Below, in pieces: positions 23,386-36,300 of a DNA stretch of 64,000 bases. The stretch is from Phalacrocorax aristotelis (lineage: Eukaryota > Chordata > Aves > Suliformes > Phalacrocoracidae). Position 1 is the first letter of the stretch, and each line of letters opens with the position of its first letter. Position numbers and translations under genes: made by a program. Location: contig NC_134311.1 of the NCBI RefSeq assembly GCF_949628215.1, positions 24,056,582-24,120,581 on the forward strand, given 5' to 3'. The notes beneath the pieces are model-generated. The model was not told the DNA's origin. It saw only the letters and a program-made list of their open reading frames with translations, and ran no database searches.

Positions 23386-26160
23386 GTCACCATTTACATG
23401 TTAATAATTAGTATTCAACCTACAAAAGGCAGGAATTTCCAAGCTTTTGATTTTTTCTCCTTCTATTTCAAATACAATGTCAGTTCAGTCTTTTGTAGTC
23501 TTTTGGTTTTGATTTTCTCCTTTGCAGACCTCAGTAGTTTGTAACTCTGCATGTATTGTGCAAGTGCTATTTAAAAATAACTATACTCTCTTAGTTATGA
23601 TTCATGAATAGTTCAAAAGATTTCCCAGAGTAGTCTTTTAAAATAATTTATGGAGGCTTCAGAAACAATATTTTAAGTCTAAATATATTCCCAGCCCTCA
23701 CCCAAAAGAGGAACTAAAAAGTTCTCAAGAATCTGAAGACAAATGAGAAGGGAGGTCCAAATGGACTCATACTCGGATTTTAAGAGTCACAAACATATAC
23801 AATACATAATAAATAAAAATAATAATCTTATGAAAGGAGCAGTTATTCCCTCTCTGGAGGGACATATTAGAACAGGAGGTTTAGTGAGACACATGCATCC
23901 AGACCAAACAGGCTTTGTTGGAAGCAAAGATACTGCTATTGTTTTAGGAGTATTCTTGATCTGGTATGAAATGTGCATCACCCAATTACCTTTTTTTCCC
24001 TTTGTTGGTGACTTGTCCCCTTTACTGAACAGAGTGGAGATCTGTAAGCGTGGTGCATCAGAAAATGGCTTTGATGGTATTTCCATTCTACCTGGACGTT
24101 AGATTATATAGATCAAGAATGTTACACAAAAAGTGGATTTCTCAAAAGCATGTTGGATAAAAGATGCATCCAGTCAAAAATGGCCTAACACAACTCCCTT
24201 TCACACTAACCTTGAGAGACGCATGTAAAATACGAGATTTTCCTTTCCTGCAGTTCTCATTTATCGCTTGATTAAAACCAAATAAGTTCTCAGTAGAACC
24301 TGTCAACTGCATAATGGTGTATAGATCAGAACAACTATCACCAAATTAGGCTCTTTTGAAAAGGGAGTACCCCACTAGACATTGTAACTTCCACAAAAAA
24401 GTTCCTCTTTTGCAGCAATGATAGAAAAATATACATTTATCTCAGTATAGCTTGGAGAAAGACAAAAATGATTTCCAGTCATGTTCAGTGTTATTTCAGA
24501 AAACTGATTTTTCCCTTAGTAGCTCATCACATGAAAAGTTACTTATGGGTCTATCAACAACATAATTGCTGTAAACTGATAAAGCAATAAATACAGGAAA
24601 AAAAAGGAACATCATGCTTCTGTCTGTGTTAGATGACAGAAAACAGCCTTAAATCCCTACTTTCTGCCACTTGAATAGTCTATTGTATTGACATGGCTAT
24701 TAAGCCTTTGTTACATCTCTTCTGCCATCTTCCGTTGAACTCTGCTGGTTTTGATGCTATTGATCAGTGTACGATCACTGTTTTTGGTATGCATACCTCC
24801 CTAGGCTTGTTTATACGGATTCCTACAAAGCCGAACTATGAAAGCACATCTGCTTTCTCTTAACAAATTTTACTTCCTAGTATAATTATACAGAGAACTC
24901 AAGTTTATGTCTTATTATAACAAAGAAACACAAAACAGGTGACAAGATTTAAAAATAATTTTAGGAGTTACTGCAAACATTTTTGTGTTTTGCTCTGTTT
25001 GGTAATAAAGGAAATGCTAAATGTTTACTTAAAGTACGTTTCAGGGTGGTAGTATTTCAGGTGTTGCAGCCACTGATTTTCTGGGAACTTACTCTTTGAC
25101 CTCTGTCAAACCTGGTTGGAATAGGATGTACAGTTCAAAAAGTTTAATGTGAGAGATCGCAACTGCATAAAGAAATTGGACTAAAAGTAGGTTCAAATCA
25201 GCTCAGCACAGTCTGCATTCTGCCTTATTGCTAGGGTAGTGACAGGAAATAGAAGAGCAGAGTGGTTCTGTATTTAATGTTACCATTCTGGAACATGAGG
25301 AGGCACTGTAGAATCTGTGACTACCATTAACCTTTTTGAAGAGCAATATCAGTATAAAATGATAAACCCTCATTTCTTATGAGTCTTGTCCTTCACCACC
25401 AAGAGACATCTTGGCTTATTTGTATATTAATGGCTTATTTATAATTTTTTTTCCACCGAGACTCCTGAGTCAACTACTCACTGTACTCCACAGATACTCT
25501 TAAAAGAAAACAAAATGGAGATAAGTTGCAAGCGACCTTTTTTTAATTTATGAGCGCATAAAAAAAAAAAGTTATGCCACAGCTTTGGTTGACTGGAATG
25601 ATATGCATACTTAAATTTTAACTGTGTTTTTTTTTTTTAAACAGTAAACAAGTGTACATTCAGTTGTATGCAAGACCAACACTGTCAGTAACACAATTAC
25701 ACTACAGAAAACGAAATGTTTTAAGTATATAGCGGTGAAACCCTTCATATTTTTGGTATTTAACCAGCATTTGTAGAATTAAATCTGCTGAAGCCATTTC
25801 ATGCGTGGTGAACGTTGAAAACAGACCCTGTGGCAAAACGAATGTGAGTATAGTTGTACTGGCTCTGGAGATGAGTAGAGCCCGACTTAAAAATATTCTC
25901 AGAAGCTACATCCTCTGCAACTTAAATGTGGAAGGAGTCATCTAACTTGTAGTTTATTAATTCAGGTATTAATAATCAGCCACTTGAACTTACAAAAGTG
26001 GACAGTATTTTCATACACTTGGGATAATTATAATTCAGTAATTTTTCATGCCACAGATAAAAATCACAAGAACTGCTGAGACTGGATGATTACTCTACAT
26101 AACCGAATGACTCAAAGTTCCACTGACTTACTAATGTTTCTCACAGCTCTCAAAATCTTT
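23386..26160. other. Intergenic sequence between PPIP5K2 and MACIR
   Basis: AT-rich. Short open frames at 23.74-24.10 kb on both strands have no recognised homology. A longer PPIP5K2 3' UTR could extend into it (ATTAAA at 25,542-25,547). Confidence 0.4.
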
Positions 26161-26166
26161 TTTATT
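26161..26166 (-). other. Candidate PPIP5K2 poly(A) signal
   Basis: AATAAA on the minus strand, about 1.07 kb after the stop codon. Confidence 0.35.
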
Positions 26167-27235
26167 TTTTTTTTTTAAATGAGAGCTGTTCTTAACCACC
26201 TAGTTTGGAAAGAGAGAAGTATGAAAATTCCCAGGCCATGATGAATCCTGAATATTTTGCAACAGTAAGCACTGAGTTCTGGTAGACCACAGTCTCTCTC
26301 TACTCTGAAGGGATAATAAAGCATAGATGGAATATTTACAATTTTTATGATAAACTTACCAACAGACCAGCTGTAACCACTTCTCTTTTTAAAAAACCTG
26401 CTTTTTAATATCATCTTTTTGTAGATATATATAGCAAAGCAAATAAAACTGCCTTTTTAGTAAACAAGTTTTTGATAAAAACATATAAAAGACAGCTTTA
26501 TCCACTGGATGATATACAGGTACCCGTATACAAGCATGTATACTAAACAACAAAAGAGAAGGTGTATTTGAATGTTACAGATCTGATGTAAAACACAGAA
26601 TAAAAATAATGAGAGTGAAAAGTGACAGTACATTAACTCAATTTCATCATGCCTCATTATTGCGGCATGTATGGTATAAAATAATTCAAATGCAGAAAAC
26701 ATCTGCTTATTTTACAAATCAGGCAAAAGAGATCTCTTTGGAAATGTACTTAAAGGAAAAAAAAAAGCGTCTATCCAAGATGCGTGTTACATTTCAGCTC
26801 ACAAAAGAAATCTACAGGAAGATTATAAACTCCTGAAGATAAAGGGTTATAATGACAACAGTCAATGGCTTCATTACAGTGGCATCAACAGAGCCACTGT
26901 AACACATACCACTGCATTGGTATTTTCTTTTTGTACAAGTTTACAGTAAATATTTGAAGACACTGGAAAGGATCATGTGCAGCTTCTCTATTAAAGATGT
27001 GCAGTTCATGAAACTGATATTTACCTTCCCTGAAATGATCTAGAAAATGAAAAAATACATTTGACCTAAATGTGTAGCGTGGACACTGCTTAATCATGTA
27101 AAAACTAAGGATTCTTAAGTGCACTATGAACTGCAGACATGAATGGCTTTTGAAAGCTCAGGAATTTAGTTGAATGCACATTAAAGAATTTTTTAAGAAG
27201 TTGCTTCCAGTTTTGTCTGATCAACTTCATTTCTT
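26161..27235 (-). other. PPIP5K2: PPIP5K2 3' UTR with candidate poly(A) signal
   Basis: Sequence after the stop without genes or repeats. The first minus-strand AATAAA is at 26,161-26,166, and an ATTAAA occurs at 26,404-26,409. The end of the transcript is inferred from these hexamers. Confidence 0.4.
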
Positions 27236-27330
27236 CTAAGAAGGAGTTTCACCACTACGTTCTTCATCTGGTGAGGCCTCTTCAAGAGATACCTTTACGT
27301 TAGATACACAAACAGAAGATCCAGGGGTAG
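27236..27330 (-). CDS. PPIP5K2: PPIP5K2 terminal coding exon with stop
   Basis: 95 bases to [23 protein letters not shown] then [11 protein letters not shown] and stop. The phase agrees with the preceding exon (acceptor GTACAG). It does not resemble the lysine-rich end I recall for the main mammalian isoform, so this is either an alternative last exon or a bird-specific end. Confidence 0.8.
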
Positions 27331-30300
27331 CTGTACAGACGAAGAAAAAAAGGTGTTAAGTCTTACACTTAAGAATATCCATGCTAAAAAGCATAAAAAG
27401 CAAGAAAAAGGCAAGTTACCTAGCACAGAAACACACACAAAGCTATACCGTATCTAATGAGATCAAAAATGTAATGGGATTTTGTTCTAGAGGCCCTCAA
27501 AACAGCACAACTATCCAAACGCAGACAGTGTCGCTGGCTGACAGTTCAGACTGAATATACTAATGATTGTAACGCATGATCATGCTATTGGCAGCTTTAG
27601 TCAGAACCTGGTCACAGGGCTCTACAGTAAATGTTTAGAACACATCTTAGAAATTCTGTAATTTAAATATATAAATTTCCCTTTGCTTGTCTTACTTGGA
27701 GATAGCTGGAAATACTGATATACTTAAAAACAAAACCAAACCAATCCCCATGAATTTTCAGGCTATAGAAATTCTTTCAAACACTTCAGAGGATAACAGA
27801 AAGTAACTATTAGCACAGTTTAACTGCTACAACTATTTGTGCAAAGCTATTGAGTTCTCGGTGACCTGTAAAATGATCCCACTTACATAGACAGGGAATG
27901 TTAAGAAATAGCTGCCCTAAGAAATTATCTAAGAAAGAATCCTACATGGTAGAAATAATGTAATCAAGCTACCATTCTGCCTCTGACAGAAGTTACTTAC
28001 ACAACATTGGTTTCTCTATTGCTAGCTGTTCAGGCAAAGTTTCAAGTGGCGTTGGTTGAATTTTTGCAGGTGTATATGTATTTAAAGAAGTTTTTCTTCC
28101 TGACAGTGGAATCATGTAAGTTGGAGAAGCTGAAATGTGGAGTGGGGAGAAAAGATATACATCATTAATAATGAAAATACTCTCACCTGAGCAGAATATC
28201 AAAAATAGTAGCCACAGAACTGTGTATCTGTCCAGCAATACATATATATGCAACCCGCAGCTAAGTTTCTGATTTTTGACTTCAGTGTCGAAACTTCAAA
28301 CCAAGAACGACAAATCTAAAAATCTCCTTTTAACCTCAGAAAATGATGTTGTAACTTCATGCTGCTAAGGCAGCTAAGCCGACTTTCAGTAACAGCTGCC
28401 TTGCCAGAAGGCCATCAAAAGCATTAGTGGTACTTCTCATAGGTTATGAACATTGCACTGGAATTTAGGCATTTAGTCTAAAATAATATGGAAAGTGCAT
28501 ACAACAGATCATTCTCTAGACAACTTCCAAACGTTATAGGAAAGCAGAAGGAGAACAAAGTGCCTATGGCCTCAGTTCAGGCCTAACTGCCAACCACTCC
28601 TTCGTAGAAAGGTGACAACCACACCACCACAGAAATATGACAGCTTTTTAAAAATATTTTTTCATCTAAATTCTGAACTGATTTTGGAGACATTAACTTC
28701 CTAGCCAGTGTAACAAAGCATTTTAAGTAGCTGATAACTTTATAATGCCTGTAAGTATCCCTGAGTTCTTTTTCAGTAACATCAGTTTTCTTAAATTACT
28801 TATGTTCCTTCTTAGATATAGGAGGCCTACCCTATCAAATCAGCTGCTGATTAAAATTTATGTCATATAAAACTAAAACAACAGAAAAAAAGGAAAAATC
28901 CTAACGTTTAGGTAACCTTTGTATCAGCACTAGCAAGTACAAATTTTCAGATCAAAGTGTGAGACATTTCCTCAAGAAAAACAACTTTCAATCACATGAC
29001 ACATGAATTATAAGCATCCTAATACATAGTAAATCTGACCTAACTGAAACTGTTTCCGGAGACACAGCTCGAAACGCAACGGGCAATCACCTTCCCAGAG
29101 ACATGCACCTGGATAGAACTCAGTTTACATTTCATTTCAAGATCACTTAAACATGCAGCATAAACTACCATGCTCACTAAAAAGCCTTCCTTGTAATTCA
29201 GCTACAGTGTGTACAGTACAGAGAAGTTCTTATGTGAGGAAAGAAACCAATTACAATTTCATTAAATCCTTAATTTACTACCCCAGTCAACAGAAATGTT
29301 ACTTCAATGAATTATGACAGACTCCATACCACAAAGGGATACTGCAAAAATTAAAATTATAGTTTATGTACATATTTCTTGTTTTTAAAGAAGCGTTCTT
29401 AGTTTACTTGTTAGCTGTAAAATACGAGAAAGATTGCCTGGACAATATCTAACAATTTAAAATAAACATAATTACAAACTGAAATCAATACATGTCTCCT
29501 GTAGATTTTCCTTTGATGGAGCAGCAACAGAGGCAAGAAATTCATCCACCTGCTTCAGAGACAAGGAGTTATGCAGGGTTTCCAAAGGGCAAATAGAAGG
29601 CACCATGGAATATAGTTCAAAACCTGAAAGAAAAATAAATAAAAAAGAGATTTCCAAGCATAAGACAGGATTTAAGCTATTGCATGGGCAAGTATTAATG
29701 CATGATAAAAAGTACTTATTTTAAATCAGCACATGCAGACATGGTACTCTTGAAATCATGGAAACTAAATATTAAAGGAGTTGGAACAAGATGTGCCAAT
29801 TTCCAGGATGTACTAAAGTAAAGGTACCATTTAACATACCATGGGATACAAATCCCACGTACACATAAAATGGTTTTTAAACATTACAACTGTGTTCTAC
29901 TCCCAAATCAGTTCATGAAAGGTAACCTTTCCTCTAAGACAAACTTAGTAAAGCACTAAAAAAAAAAAAGTTAGGAAATAGTAGTATTTTTCCTGCTCAT
30001 ACCTGGCACAACACTAGATAGATAACTCATTCAAGCAAGTAATATAGGATAGCTATATTGTTGACTGTTAGCAGACAACAGCTAAAAACGCTACAACTTC
30101 CAAGAAATAAATTTGCAGAATTCACATTCTATCATCTTCAGTATTCTCTGAAAACAAACTGTTGCCTTAAATATCAAAGCAAAACCACTGTTAGCACTTT
30201 TGTACCTTGAGGTTACATGTTTTAACTTTGTATGACAGATTTACACCCACCTTTATGCATTTATAAACAGTACTTATAGACTAGAAGTTTCATCTATTAG

Positions 30301-33300
30301 AACAGGTAAGTATACTGACCCAAAATCTCAAAATTTATTGGACTTTGCTTTTCTACATTAGTATTGATCATACACCAACCATGCATATCCCTATTACTAA
30401 CATACTAAAAAGCATTTAAACAGCTTGGCAAAAAAAATTGCAGTTCTCTGAAGTGATGCAAGTTTGATAACTCAATGAACAGCTCTTCATTCAATTGCAC
30501 GTCAGAAGAGGAAAATATTTCCATTAGTGTTTTCAACATACAGCTTGAACATTACAACTTCGCAGTTCAGTACTATGAATTTACAGTTGCTACATTTCTT
30601 TTAAGATACTTAAATGAAGAAACAATAGTGAATAAAATAATGCTTAGCTTTTCAGTTCAAGATACATTTATCAGAGATAGGATTATGACTGTGAACTGTT
30701 CTCCCCCCTAAAATAATAAGCAACAATATTCCTGTGATATCCAGCATTCCCCATTCACTCCCCATTCAGTTTTTGCATAGAGAAGTAACTCAACAAAATT
30801 TCAACCCCAAAATGTCTGTATTTATGCTTGGATTCACCTTGGCCATACTCAAATCTGAGGGACAGTCGCTTCAAACACACAATCAACAGAATTGTACTTA
30901 TGTCAGCTTCCCTTATATTATAAATAAAATGTTGCATTTCATGGCATCTTGATTTTCATGTACAGAAGAAACACCACCACATCCTTAATTTCTATTTCCC
31001 TACAAAGGCAGTAGCTAAGCTTCAGTGTAAGGACTAATATGTTTGGCATACGTATTAATACACTAAATAACTATGCATGCATGTAAAGCGCAAACCCTTT
31101 CTTTGCATTACAGTGAAATATAAGATTTATCTCTTTACCCTGACAGAAAATTCACCAGCACTTGAATGAGAATTTTGTTAATTTTGCAAAGAACATAGTG
31201 GGACAATGTCAGGTTAACTTTTTAATAACTATTACTGTTATAGTACAGTGTTACAAAAAAAAAGAAAGCTATTTCAAAATACACCCATACCATTTAAAAA
31301 AAGAAAAGTTTTCTTCTTTCAGGAATTTCCCCTCCACAGGTTTTTGTTCAGTTTTGACAATTTTGCTATCAGGTAGCCATATCCCAGCATGTTGTTGTAG
31401 TGTCTTTGCATCTAAAGGATATGACTTAAAAGGAACCCTGGAAATCCATCTGCAGTGTTTTATTTGAATATTTTATGATATTTTGTGATGTTATGAGAAA
31501 TAAATTTGAATTTTAATGAAGGTGAAGCCTGACAGTATCCCTTGAAAAAAGCAGTTTCCTGTAAACTAACAGCCTTTCAGTTTTGGCTATATTTATTCTT
31601 AAAGCACTGTCCCCCCATCAAAAGGCAAGACAATGAAAGGGTTAACGCAGCATCTCAAAAAGGTACCCTGCTGTCTTACATTGAAAAGCTACAGAGATAT
31701 ACCAATGGAGCCTAGAAATTCCACAGAGGAAATGGACCAGCACCTAAAGAGGGGTGGGTGTTCTGCACAGAGGCCCAGAAAATAAGGTAAAGCACTGTCA
31801 GAAGATACTTGTTTCACCATGTTACTTAAACTTAAGATGGGGGGGTAGGGGAGGGTTGGTAGTCTGAAATGAGTTAAAAGGGTGTGATAACAACATAAAA
31901 ATAAGAAAAGACAGCATGAAAGGAACAAGGAGAATCAAAATGAGAGTCCAGAGGACAGACAAAACCAACATCAATATGCACTTATGTTAGTAGAAAACCC
32001 TTGGAAACCTGCAACATACTTAGGTTTCATAGGACCTCATACAGCATGCATTAGTCTTGTAAAAGATGTGTGGCAAAACTGATGTATTAAATGAATCAGA
32101 ACAATCAGCGCATTCATTAAAAGTTTAGATCCTTTTTTAAAAGAATGCAGTCACAAAAAGGTAGTGCTAAATGGAACAGAACGTACTCATTCGACACTGA
32201 TACTCAAATGCAGTTCTTACTTTCTGACCTTGTATGTTTTGGAAATATTACTTGGCTTGAGTATAAAGACAAAAAATGGACTCCTAAATTTCCTATTTGA
32301 AACAGGACACTAGAATCGGTCTTTTACATCAAACACAGTCTTAACGGTATTAATTTAGTCTTACTATAGCGGTTTCCCTTCAAGCAGCACAGCAGTGCAA
32401 AAAATCACTATAGATTCCAAATGAATGTAATAAAAGACTGCTTTGCTTCTCAGCAAAGCCAAACAAAAACCCAGTCTCTTTTTTTTTTAACCTTGTTTCT
32501 AAGCAAATACAATTTGAATCTAACATGAAAATGCTGACGATTTCCATTGCAGTTTCAATAATATCACCACCACTGCACTCAGCCAGCAGCCATGCACATT
32601 TTAAAACTGCTATTAAGAAAACTGGAAAAGCTACATTAAGATCTGGTGGATACTGAAGACCGAGGTTGGTTTTCATGAACAGGATACATTTTGGGCCTAG
32701 TTAATCACGTAAAAAGGAAGGCATGAAATATTTTGCTGTGGAAGAGACAGACATACCTCTGTCCTGTGTGTTAAACCAGACTTTTTTTGTAATTATGGTA
32801 GACTGAAGACAAGTTAACTCTCACTTTTGAAGCTCAAGAGGTCAATGTAAGAAAAAGGCAGCTCTCTTGCTGTGATTTTTTGTGCAATATTTAAGTAATT
32901 TGCACATGTGATGAACAGAGAAGTATGATAAGGTAAAATAAATTTTTTTCTGGTGATAAATATAGCAATTTAGCAGGAATGGAACAAAAGCTTCTGCTTT
33001 AGTTTTTTTAATTTAGTATCACTTCAAGATGACAGTCATAAACTCCAGTTCTCAATTCAGTGATTTATTTTAGAATCAGGAGGCTCAGGGAAACAGCTCA
33101 GCAGGAGAAAGACAAAGAAGAAGCAGCAGCTATCAAGAAGTGTATGCCCAATAAAGATCAGATTTTAGTCTGTTTTTATATTGTACCATACAGTCTGATC
33201 ACACAAGAAATTGGGAAGAATAATTTATTACAGAGATCTTGATTAACAGTAGCATTTAAATTTTTTCAAGGATTTTTCCAAGGAATGAATTTTGATGTAG

Positions 33301-36300
33301 TATTTATACTAATGAATGGTAAAGAAGGGACTTAGGGTATCTAATGATTACAAATATATTTGGAGTTGTGCTTGAAGTTAGGAACGACAGACGTCTGGAT
33401 GATACTGTACACCCCATATTTGAAATAAAAATAAAAGGGATGAAGCAAGGAACCTTTTGTTTTCGTTTTTGTTTTTAAAATAAAAGCAAAACGTACCATT
33501 GGTTGGGTGTCGAGCAAATGAGATAGAAAACCTTTTAACAGCAGAACCGCGTGTGGTGTCTGAGAAAGAGAAAAACAGGTACCTGAAATTTGTAACAGCT
33601 ACCAAAAGAGGGACATTTTAAAAAAAGAAAGGAAGAAATAAAAAAGAAAAGATGAGAAGGTATTAGAACTGAGTGACATGCAGAAGGGACCAAGGAAAAG
33701 GGCTAAAAACTAAATAGAGGTTAAAAGGAAGACAATTTGGACTGTTGGCAACTACAAGATGTGTAATGAAGTGTATAAAAACAAGCAGAATGAGCTGGTG
33801 ATTCTGGCATACAAGGTTATATCAGGTTAGAGTCGAACACTGAGTGGTGAATTGGGGGAAAACAGCATGAGTACTGTTTCACCTCAGAGTTATAAAAGTG
33901 TGCTTTTGGCGTCTTTACATTCTGAAATCTAGTGAGAGTTTCTTCTCTACCCCAGATTATCCAAAACTGACAACCTCCTGTTCCTTTGTAATCCAAACCC
34001 CAACAATAAAAGGACAGGAATCCTAAAATTTTCACCGTCAGTATTTAAGTTATTAGTTTATCATTTCTTTCACTCCTTGTATATGCTCCAAGTAATTTAA
34101 TTCATTTCAAGATCAGTAAGTAATGATAGAACCCGAAGTTTAAAACGAGAAAAGAATTTCAAAACCAAAATTTTAGTGTACTTTAAAAATGCACTTGCTG
34201 AAATCTCCTGGTATGTATTACAAGTCTGTGAGCTAGTGTTCAATTCAAGACAGAAACAAGAATTAACTATGCTGTTAAGTTAAACATAAGCAATCTATGG
34301 GCAACAAAGAAGCAACAGTAACTCATATGATTAATACTAAGGCAAAGGATTCTAGGATTCCATTTAAATCAGTAACCTAGGATTTATCTTTAGAAGTTTA
34401 ATGTGGCACATGGGTTTGTGCGTGCATGTGCGAGAGTGTGCACATACCATCTATGAAGCCAGAAGAAGTCAGCTTTTTACGATGAATACGAGCATAATCC
34501 TGTAGGTTAGGTGCACTTGAAGAACCCCCGAGCACTGAGGTGCTAAACAGGCCCGCACAGTGAGACCCTGATGGGAGTTAGAGAAAATACATACAACAAC
34601 CAGGTGTTCGTCCATTCACATTGGGGATGCATGCAGCATGCAAGCACATGGCTCTTACCACACAAAAGGCAGCTTTTGGCAGTGCCTTGGACAGGTTCAC
34701 AATATGCTTGTAATGTCAGAGTGGTACTTGTAGGCTGAAACTATCATAATTTATTGTGCTTCTACTCATGACACAGCACCCTCTGCTCTATGTGCAAAGA
34801 GGACTGGCTTTAACAAAGTGATTTCTTGTCCTGTTTTCACTTTTGGTAAAGAAAAGTTACCAATTAGCATCAATGTAAACATAACCAAAACAACAAAACA
34901 AACCCATGATGATGATGATGATGATGTGACAGTTGTGTGTTTTAAAACCTGCAGTTCTGAAACAAATATAAACTGGAAAAACACTGCTGGTTGCTTTCAT
35001 CCAAATCAACCTTTGAGATGACAGGCTGCAATGAAGTACTCATACATTTCCACAGACTTAATATGGAAATATTGCCCTTCTAACCCCAACAAAATGGTAA
35101 CCAAACTGGAAATACTCTATTCGCATTTCAGCTACTGGCAATGTTACAAACTGAAAATACCTAAAAGTTCCATCAAGTTTAGCTTAACTTTCTTTCCTGA
35201 GAAGACTTCTGTGTATCTCCATGCAACTGAGAGTACTTTTGTTACAATTCATACATTCCTGCCACTAGGATGGGAGTTTTAACAAATCACTGAAAGCCAC
35301 AGACAGAAATATAAAAATAACTTTTATAATCAAAAACCATAAATGAAATTTAGATACAGCAATGAACAAAAATGGAAAAAAAGTTGTAATTTTTTCCTTC
35401 AGTTTTTACTACTAGTTGAAAGGAGAAGTGGTTTTTCACTCAGAACTTATCTTTCACATTTTAGGTAAGTAGCAGCAGATTTTTTTTTTTTTGAAAACAA
35501 CTATCTATCCAGTGATACTTCCTTTCATTACTTTTAATGATCCAGTGAGGGGAAACATTACTAGCACATGTGACCAATCACAGCCAAAATAAAATAAATT
35601 GGTGCCTGGTCTGTGGCAAAAGCCTTTCACACCAAATGTAATATCTTAATCTACGCACAGAAATAGATCAACTTCTACAAGCCATATTGTGTCACACATT
35701 GGCAAAAGAAAAGTTGTTTAACTAGCAAGCACACAATAAAAAAAAATTACGTGGATAAACAAGAGCACCTGATGTATGCATTTTACTACGGGGAAAAACA
35801 TAATAGGGAGAAAAGCATCACAGAAAGATTAGACACAAAAAAATACAGATCTTTACAAAGAAAGGAAAAGGTACTTCTAAGTTTATGCACATAGCTTATG
35901 CATTTTCTACACTTCCTTTTTTTCCCCATGAAAAGACACACTGACAGAAAAAATGCAATATTGATTTACAGGAGTGTAAGATTTCATATTTTTACATATC
36001 AGTCATATGTATGCCTGTTTCAAAGAAGCAACAGAAAAGCATAACTTGAATTAAAAGAATCTGAAACAACTCATTGAATTACAGCATGATTCATTCTAAT
36101 GCTGAAAGGAAGAAATCGATTTTAGGAGAGGGAATGTGTGCAAAAGCCCCAATATCAATAAACTTGAGGTTTTTTCCCCACCCTCCATCCCTCAGTAAAA
36201 CACCTTCAATTCCATCAATTGCCCACAGTAGGAAACGGTAATTTTCAAGAAGTGTTTTAACAGTTTCCAGTGCAGGCCACTTCAATCCAAAAGATTCTTG

